A stretch of DNA of 64,000 bases from Tetrapyrgos nigripes (taxonomy: Eukaryota; Basidiomycota; Agaricomycetes; Agaricales; Campanellaceae), in the NCBI GenBank assembly GCA_013368315.1, contig JAACJM010000025.1, positions 124,001-188,000 on the forward strand, given 5' to 3'. Made by a program: the position numbers and the translations under genes. The notes below the pieces were generated by a model. The model searched no databases, was not told the origin of the DNA, and worked only from the letters and a program-made list of their open reading frames with translations. Within the stretch, counting starts at the first letter, position 1; each line of letters begins with the position of its first letter. Positions 57,567 to 64,000 of the stretch are shown one piece after another.

Positions 57567-60500
57567 ATGAGCCTCAATCATACTAGCTGCTCTGGGGATA
57601 TCGGTAGCCTGGGAATATCCAATTTTGGTAGCTATCCAAGATTCCTAAAACCTGGTTCCCAATACACCTGTAGTGAAGACTATTCGTCTTCATCATGCTC
57701 AGAGGTTTACTCCAGGGTTGAAGCCGAGGTCGAGGTCGAGGTCGAGGCCATCCTCCAAACTTGAAGCGCAGTTATCAAGACTGAGTTGAAGACCGGGAGG
57801 ATTATGATACTGTCAACACTTGAAGCTCCCAGCTAGGTTCATGTGGCCAACTAATTACTGCTCCTCGTTCTCCTCAAAAAGGTATATCTTGGACACCAAC
57901 AAGAAGTACATGGGGCCCTCAAGATGACGATACTCTTGCACTAGAGGAGAATGATCTGTGGGTTGATGCTGAGGTGGATAGGGAGGTATTTGACATTGGA
58001 TGGGACAAGGTCATTAATGTTGAGTTACCAAAAAAGAGGTGAACCAAAGTCTCGGTACGTGCTCAGCCCTTTCTATTGTGTTTTTGTGTTAACAAAGTAC
58101 TTATATTGGCCTACAGCGACGTGTGAACTTGGTATGGAAGGAAAAATATTGACAGCAGTACCTGGATGAGATTGTTCACTGGGATGGATGAGGAGATGCA
58201 AGAGAGCAGAAGGCCTGTATGGATTGCCTTGCTCGTAAGAAGGATCCAGCAATGGAGGGGGAAATATGATGTATAGACTGTATCATACCAGATCTCACCT
58301 GTGCGGCGTGCTGTGTACGTCGGCACTCACGCAATCCATTTCATTGTGTCTTGGTGAGTTTCAGTTCACTTCTGGTCCCGCATTTCAATTTTAATTTTGA
58401 AAAATGTAGAAGTGGAATGGCACACATTTTGAGAAGACCAGCCTGGCAAAACTAGGGCTTACACTCCAACTTGGTCACCTTGGGATGTATTGCCGCCATT
58501 CAAAAAACGCTCACTCAAACTTGCGTATTCTTCACACTAATGGGATTCATGAGGTCAATGTATTATTTTGTAACTGCCCTCACACATCTCCCCCTGCTGT
58601 TCAACTCCTCCGTCAGGGTATCTACCCATCAACACATGACATCCCAAAGACAGCGGCCACTTTTCCTTTACTCGATCTCCTTCATCACCTTGCCATCACA
58701 TCAAAAGGATCTAACTACAATTTCTACCGTACACTCGAACGACTGACTGATAACACCGGTCTCGAAATCCCTAAGTCTCGTTATGGTCCCCTCAAGCGTA
58801 TGACACATCAGTGGCGACACTTAAAACTTTTAAAGCGAGGAGGTCGTGCTCACGACCCTGATCTGATGCATGTTGTGAACACTCATGATGGTGAACTAGC
58901 CGTTCGCTGCCCATCATGTCTGTATCCTGGTATTAATGCTCCAAAGGAGTTAACGGAGATCCCAATGGAATTACGGTAAGTGTTCACTACAGATTCAGGT
59001 GCTTTTCTATACTTACTGTTTTGATGACAGGTTTCTGTATTGTGTCATGTTGGTAATGGATGCCAATTTCAAGCTAAAAAATCAGCTTGTCTCTTCATAC
59101 TCATGAGATCCTGGTTTTGGTATTGGATGGTCTTATTTCGTGCCGAGGATTGAATATGAGCAGCATCTATTAGAAAATGTTCATGAGGATGAGGTGTGTC
59201 ATTTTTATTTTGCAGGTGTATTACATCCTAATTATTCTGGTGAAGATTAGCACCTGTGTCAGTTTTGCGGCATTAGCAAAAGCTGCAACTCGATTTTCAC
59301 GAGGATTGCGTTGTACGGGAGTGGGCAGCGTTTCGTGCATCAGATCTGAGATGTTGATGCCGAATGGGACTGGAAATATACAAAAAGGGGAAAGGTCAGT
59401 CAAAGAGTGCCTGATACATAAATTTTCACTCAATCTAGTGTCATTAGATACGCCGCTATGGACTATATCTTTGGTTATTCACTGAAGACATTTACTATGA
59501 TACTGTGCCTGCTCATAAGCTATGACATTGCATGTCAGTGGTTCATGAACCTTTTCAAGAGGATTAAGGATCGGTGGCCCCCGGAAATTATACCCACACT
59601 TGAAGAGTCTTTGGTGGACCCTGCTGTTGGTAAATTTCCTGAGTCAGCACATATCCAGGTCAAACACGAAATGTTTTCTTTCAATTTGATTAAAGGAGTT
59701 GGTAATAGCGACGGTGAAGGTTCCAAGCGGATCTGGGCTGCCCACAATGTGGTTGGGTACAGTACAAAGCCCATGGGACCCGGAACTCGCCAGGATATCA
59801 TTGACAACCATTTCGCGGCTTGGAATTGGTCGAAGGTCATCTCCATGGGTCAGTGAATTGATTGATTTATTCTGAGTGTAATTAATGCTGATATACTTAC
59901 TACAGGGAATACACTAATGAGGAAGTATAAGGTTGCAATTGCTGAATGAAATGTCCAGAATGAAGCCCATGATGGCTGGACTGCTCGGCTTCCGAAGGAA
60001 TTGACGGATCAGTGGGAGATTTATGCGAGACGTGGGAGAATGCCCCCTTCCCAAAAGAGGACGTCGAAAATCCCTTCACTATTGTTAATGAGTGTGAGTA
60101 GGTGGCACTATGAGTCAATTGAGATGCCACTAACTAATTTGCAATACAGTTATGGGTGAAGAAGAAGCGTTACTAGAACTTGAGGCAGAAGACGAGGTTC
60201 GCAGAAGTAACGGAGGTGCTAGGTGGAACGTCATTTCCGCTGCTGGATTTATTGCAATGGGTTTAGAGCTGGAGCAGCTTTGGTAAGTCAATGAGTCTAT
60301 TAAGTGGCATGTTTGCGACTGACCTTTGAATAGTGGCAATCTTCGAGAACTTGTCAAAAAGTCTCACGCCACGCAACACAGTCGTTCAAGCGGAAGACAT
60401 CAAGATCATCAAATCGCCGCTGTAGAGGAGCAGAGGATCCCGTTATGACAGAAACTGGGATCATATGAACGTCTGAGAGCAATTTATATGCTGGGTCTGC

Positions 60501-61579
60501 TCCAAATGCTAATAGATGAGGAGGAGGAGTTAGAGGGAGTGTCCACTGAGGTAACTAATCTGGAGGATGTTAAACTTTGGCTGCCGTCTTTGGTTCCAGC
60601 CCATCTTCAGCAGTCCGTCTGTATAGAAGGTTTGCCGGAGATCGAGGAGCGATTGCGTACAGCGCAATGTGGCGATGCAATTCAGTCTCTGCGGCACACT
60701 CTTCGGGTCAAGAGTCGCATGGTCCTTTTCAAGAATGCGAACGTTGCGGGGCAACAACAAGGGCTACGATCTCGTGCAATAATTGACAGAGTTCATGAAA
60801 GGGCAAAGAAGAGTGCAAATCGTTATCGTCTTGCAAGAGAGGCCAAGAAGAGGCTCGTGGGACAGGGAGAGTGGGAGAAAGAGTTGCCGGAATTGAAAGA
60901 TGAAGACGTCCGATCATATCGAGACCAAGCTCAGTTCAAGAAAGGGGCAGGTAGGAGGGGAATTAATGAAGATAGCTGGGAGCCAGAAGAACCAGAGGTG
61001 GGGCAAGGTGAAACTGAGGGTGAAAATAGGAATGAGATTTTGCTGTGGACAGAGGTACAGTCTGAACGCCATGTTACACGGCGAGAAGACATTCCTCGAG
61101 ACGGTACAGGGGAAACTCGCAGACAGATGTCCTGGATTTGGACATCTGGACCCGGGTTAAGTCTGAGTGATGGCGCCGATGAGGGGAATGAGGTTTGCCG
61201 TTCCGAGTGGTGTAGAAGTCGGGCACGGGCAAAACGAGCAACAGAGGAGGTTATGCTCCTGAAAGAGGAGATGTGGAGGACAGTCAAGTACCTGGAGTGG
61301 AAGGAAAAACAGTGGAAGGAATCTGAGGACAAGAGAAACCAAGAGGAGGGAATTGAGGCTGGGGTCTTAGAGGGACTGTCTGCCTATGCTTCAAAGCAGG
61401 CCAGTCTCTATTGTTGTCTCACTATTGGATTTCGCTCAATCTGGATGCAACCCCTCTCAATGGTAAATATTGCAGAAGCAGGAGAGGATAGTGATAGTGA
61501 TAGTGATACTGAGGAGGAGAAGGAAGATAACAATGGGGCAGATGAGGTAGAGGTTATACAAGGGGATGGGGGGGAGTAG
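57567..61579 (+). pseudogene. KDZ (Kyakuja-Dileera-Zisupton) transposase with CxC2 cluster
   Basis: About ten exons. An N-terminal part of low conservation (from 57567) leads to the CxC2 cysteine cluster, exon 58117-58353 (CMDCLARKK, TCAACCVRRHSRNPFH). Then come 58410-58975 (FCNCPHTSPPAVQLLRQGIY, WRHLKLLKRGGRAHD) and the KDZ transposase core: exon 59031-59193 with VMDANFKLKN, 59246-59394 with RFSRGLRCTGVGSVSCIRSE, and 59448-59848 with LISYDIACQW and GVGNSDGEGSKRIWAAHN. The C-terminal helical region (60488-61579) ends in an acidic tail and includes RRQMSWIW. TGA codons at 58150, 58189, 58267, 59104, 59947 and 60446 replace Arg in family context. The expected KFHxxAH motif is degenerate (KFPESAH). 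This is a recently intact DNA-transposon gene, now inactive. Confidence 0.85.
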
Positions 61580-61730
61580 GGTTGATAGGGAGGGCCAATT
61601 ATCAAGGTGATTTCTTAGATTTGTTCTGTACTATCTGTATAGTGTATTTTCCCTATATTTTACGGATTTCTTTTGGCGATCTTTCCTCTAATTAGTTAAA
61701 ATTCCGATTATTTTAATTTTCGGAAATACA

Positions 61731-62760
61731 GCGCAATCTGTACCAATCGAGAGGCTGGAACTGAAGCCGCCATGCACTGTCTAAATAATATTTGTTTTCC
61801 TGTATTTATCGGTGATTATTGTGCAGATTTCACCTGACGCTGTTTCCTGCATGATCACTGCCGCCACTCTTCTAAATAAGTACTTTCCGAATAGGAAGGT
61901 GGGATGAGGCGGGATGAGGTGAAGGGCTGTACTATCCTGTTCTGGCTTAGCCTGTATTTCGACGCCACTGTTCTCCTGCCTAATTTGACTGAGCCCCTAT
62001 TTTTATAAGCCACGGGACAATAGCCACGGGACAATTTTTGGGCATGTACGACAATATGTATCAAATCAGGGACTCTAATGAAGGCTGCTATGCACTATCT
62101 GAATGATATATTTTTTTCCTGTATTTTATTGGAATTTTTCATGCGAATTTATGGCCAACGCTGTTCCGTACGTGATTGCTGCGGCTGACAACGAGCAGAG
62201 GTCTGCCAACAGTGACGCAGCAACAATATGTTCCCTAGAACAATTCAGCATTGAATAAGAAAGCGGGTACCGTCCTAATTTGGCTTAGTGTCTATTTTCA
62301 CGCCACCCGAGGTCCTGCCTTAATTTGACTGAGCCCCTATCTCTTTATGCCACCTGACGCTTTTTAGGCATGCACAGGACAGTATATATCAATCGAGGGA
62401 CTCTACCAGAAGCCATTATGGACAATCCGAATGATTCATTTTTTCCCTGTATTTGATTGAATTTTTTTGGGCGGATTTTGGCCAACACTATTGCCATGCG
62501 TGATCACTGCCACTGACAACGAGCAGAGGTTTGCCAAGTGACGACATGTGTACTGGAGTAATTTGACATTTGCCAATGTTCCGAATAAGCCTGGATTTTC
62601 GCTACCGGAGTCCCCTGCCTAGTCCCCCCTACCTAATTTGGCTTAGCATGTATTTCTCTGAGCCACCCGACTGCCCTATCTGATTTGGCTTAGCTTGTTT
62701 TTCTCAGCCACCTGATCTGTGCCTAATTTGGTTTAGTTTATATTTGCTAAGCAAATGCAT
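61731..62760. repeat. Three degenerate ~320-bp direct repeats downstream of the KDZ gene
   Basis: Units begin near 61731, 62041 and 62367. Each contains in order a ...TATCAA-TC-GGGACTCTA... block, AAGCC(A/G)..ATG, ATGATT/ATAT then TTTTTCCCTGTATTT, GCCAACxCT, GATTGCTG/GATCACTG, GACAACGAGCAGAGGT, and TAATTTGNCTNAGC with CCACCCGA. They are probably subterminal repeats of the KDZ transposon or an unrelated satellite. No coding frame. Confidence 0.65.
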
Positions 62761-62860
62761 AAGCGTGCCGCAGGCCCGTTATAAGCCAGGTAGCGGTGTA
62801 GTTAATTTCAGCTTTGTGATAGATCAAGCCAGATATAGGGTAGAGTGAATTTTCGCTCTG

Positions 62861-62904
62861 TGATGCATCAAAAATTATGCAAAAGTGTACTTTTTGATGC
62901 ATCA
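62861..62904. repeat. Perfect 14-bp inverted repeat built on a palindrome
   Basis: TGATGCATCAAAAA (62861-62874) and its complement (62891-62904) surround a 16-nt loop. TGATGCATCA is itself palindromic. The structure lies at the truncated 3' edge of the next retroelement fragment. Confidence 0.8.
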
Positions 62905-62911
62905 GAACAGC

Positions 62912-64000
62912 AGATAAAAGTGAGTGTTATGGCTGAACTCCATGTAGGGTATATAATCCACCCAGTCTTCCTGTTGGTAGTTACAGAAAATCTGTAAGAA
63001 TTGTTCCAGTTCTTGGTTGTATCGTTCGGATTCCCTGTCAGTCTGAGGGTGATAAACCGTGCTGAGTGCTGATGTTACTCCAAGCTTCTCGTGAACCGCG
63101 GTCATGACTTTACTAGCGAACTGCGGTCCTCGATCGGAGATCATTTTATCCCACAGTCCATATCGTCGCCATGTGTGATCAAGCAGGAGGTCGACTGTAC
63201 TGTCGCTGTCAATTGTTTTTGTACATGGCAATATAATGACGGTTTTCGTTGACTTGTCGACCACGACATGTATTGCATTGAATCCTTTACATTCAGGGAG
63301 ATCCATGATGAAGTCGGTAGTGATGGTTCCAAAAGGACGTTCTGGAATTTCAGTGGGTACCAAGGGGATTTGAGTCGGATGATTATTAGGTTTAGTTAGC
63401 TGGCATTTGGCGCAACCGTTTACGTAGTCTCTGATGAAGACTGACATCCCTGGCCACCAGAATTCTCTGCTGACTAGTTCGTAGGTCTTGTATCTACCCG
63501 GGTGTCCCGCCGCTAGGGAGTCGTGGTGTAGCTTCACAATGTCTCGTCGGAGATTGTCGTCGGCTGGGACATAGATTTTACCCCATAACAATATAATTCC
63601 GTCTTCGTAGTTCCATTCCTGTTGATTTTTTACCAGAGACCGTGGTCCGTTTTGTAGAACGACGTCGAGGGCACTCACTACTTCAAGGTCTCTTTTGGGG
63701 GACTCTTTGATCCTTCAACGCAGTTCTACGTCTCCTATAGCTGTTACAGTCCCTTGTCTGGTTGCTCGAATTTGGAAGAATTTAGGATCAAGAAGAACCC
63801 TATTGGCATTGTCGTTTTCTATTCTGACTCGGTGATCTGGTCATCTGGACAATGGGTCAGCTTTGTTAAGGCTTCCCGGTTTATGGAGGAGGGAAAACTC
63901 AAATCGTGTGAGGAATAATGCCCAACGTGCTTGTCGTCGGCTGAGTTTCTGAGCCGTCTGGAAGTATGTTAGGTTTTGGTGATCGGTCAAGATTTTGATG
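62912..64000 (-). pseudogene. Ty3/gypsy chromovirus pol fragment (RNase H end, integrase), runs off the window
   Basis: On the minus strand: RNase H C-terminus ([20 protein letters not shown] at the window edge), LSR-TGA-PDHRV, LR-TGA-RIKESPKRDLEVVSALD, the integrase zinc region (HHDSLAAGHPGRYKT, CAKCQLTKPNNH), and the core (TTDFIMDLPECKGFNAIHVV, SDRGPQFASKV, HPQTDRESERYNQ). It breaks off after EFSHNTH at about 62912, before the chromodomain. The two TGAs again fit CGA to TGA. Protein similarity to the 24.7-kb copy is high, so both belong to one family. Confidence 0.9.

Overview
The window looks like nuclear DNA of a mushroom-forming basidiomycete (Agaricomycetes). The supporting evidence is the protein families and gene structure. 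I see a DUF6534 membrane protein, a CYP64-type P450, F-box/leucine-rich proteins, a NACHT-WD40 NLR, a KDZ transposase with a CxC2 cysteine cluster, Ty3/gypsy chromoviruses, and many 45-70 bp introns with GTRNGT donors. No prokaryotic features are present. All exon boundaries below were read by eye.

Layout. 1-19 kb is the more gene-like part: an F-box/LRR-type gene broken by a hAT MITE (2008-3449), a ten-exon DUF6534 gene (4031-6604, minus), a small secreted beta-trefoil protein (8519-9195), an apparently intact P450 (9887-12546, minus) whose 5' end is tandemly duplicated, a tRNA-headed SINE, a poorly recognised gene (16.3-17.2 kb) and an F-box relic. 19.4-24.1 kb is a large NLR with about 15 nearly identical WD40 repeats.

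24.3-35.6 kb is a nest of decayed Ty3/gypsy chromovirus fragments with LTRs and two MITEs. 35.6-51.5 kb is one 15.9-kb LTR retroelement on the minus strand with 1.43-kb LTRs. Its gag, pro and pol occupy three frames, and a canonical -1 slippery heptamer sits at each of the first two junctions (G GGA AAC UGA and A AAU UUU). Between integrase and the 3' LTR it carries two intron-rich genes in antisense orientation that are open throughout, although gag-pol has five in-frame TGA codons. Both antisense genes and the LTRs share a strong excess of the hexamer TCGCGA. This is the most unusual object in the window.

51.5-57.4 kb holds genes of repetitive Agaricomycete families (one HMG-like, truncated by the LTR element). 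57.6-61.6 kb is a nearly complete but nonsense-mutated KDZ transposase followed by three degenerate ~320-bp repeats. 62.9-64 kb is another chromovirus fragment running off the window.

A common theme is decay by C-to-T change. Almost every stop inside the transposon genes is TGA where the family has arginine (CGA) or tryptophan (TGG), which suggests methylated-CpG deamination or a RIP-like process. The NLR, P450, DUF6534 gene and the two antisense genes lack such stops.
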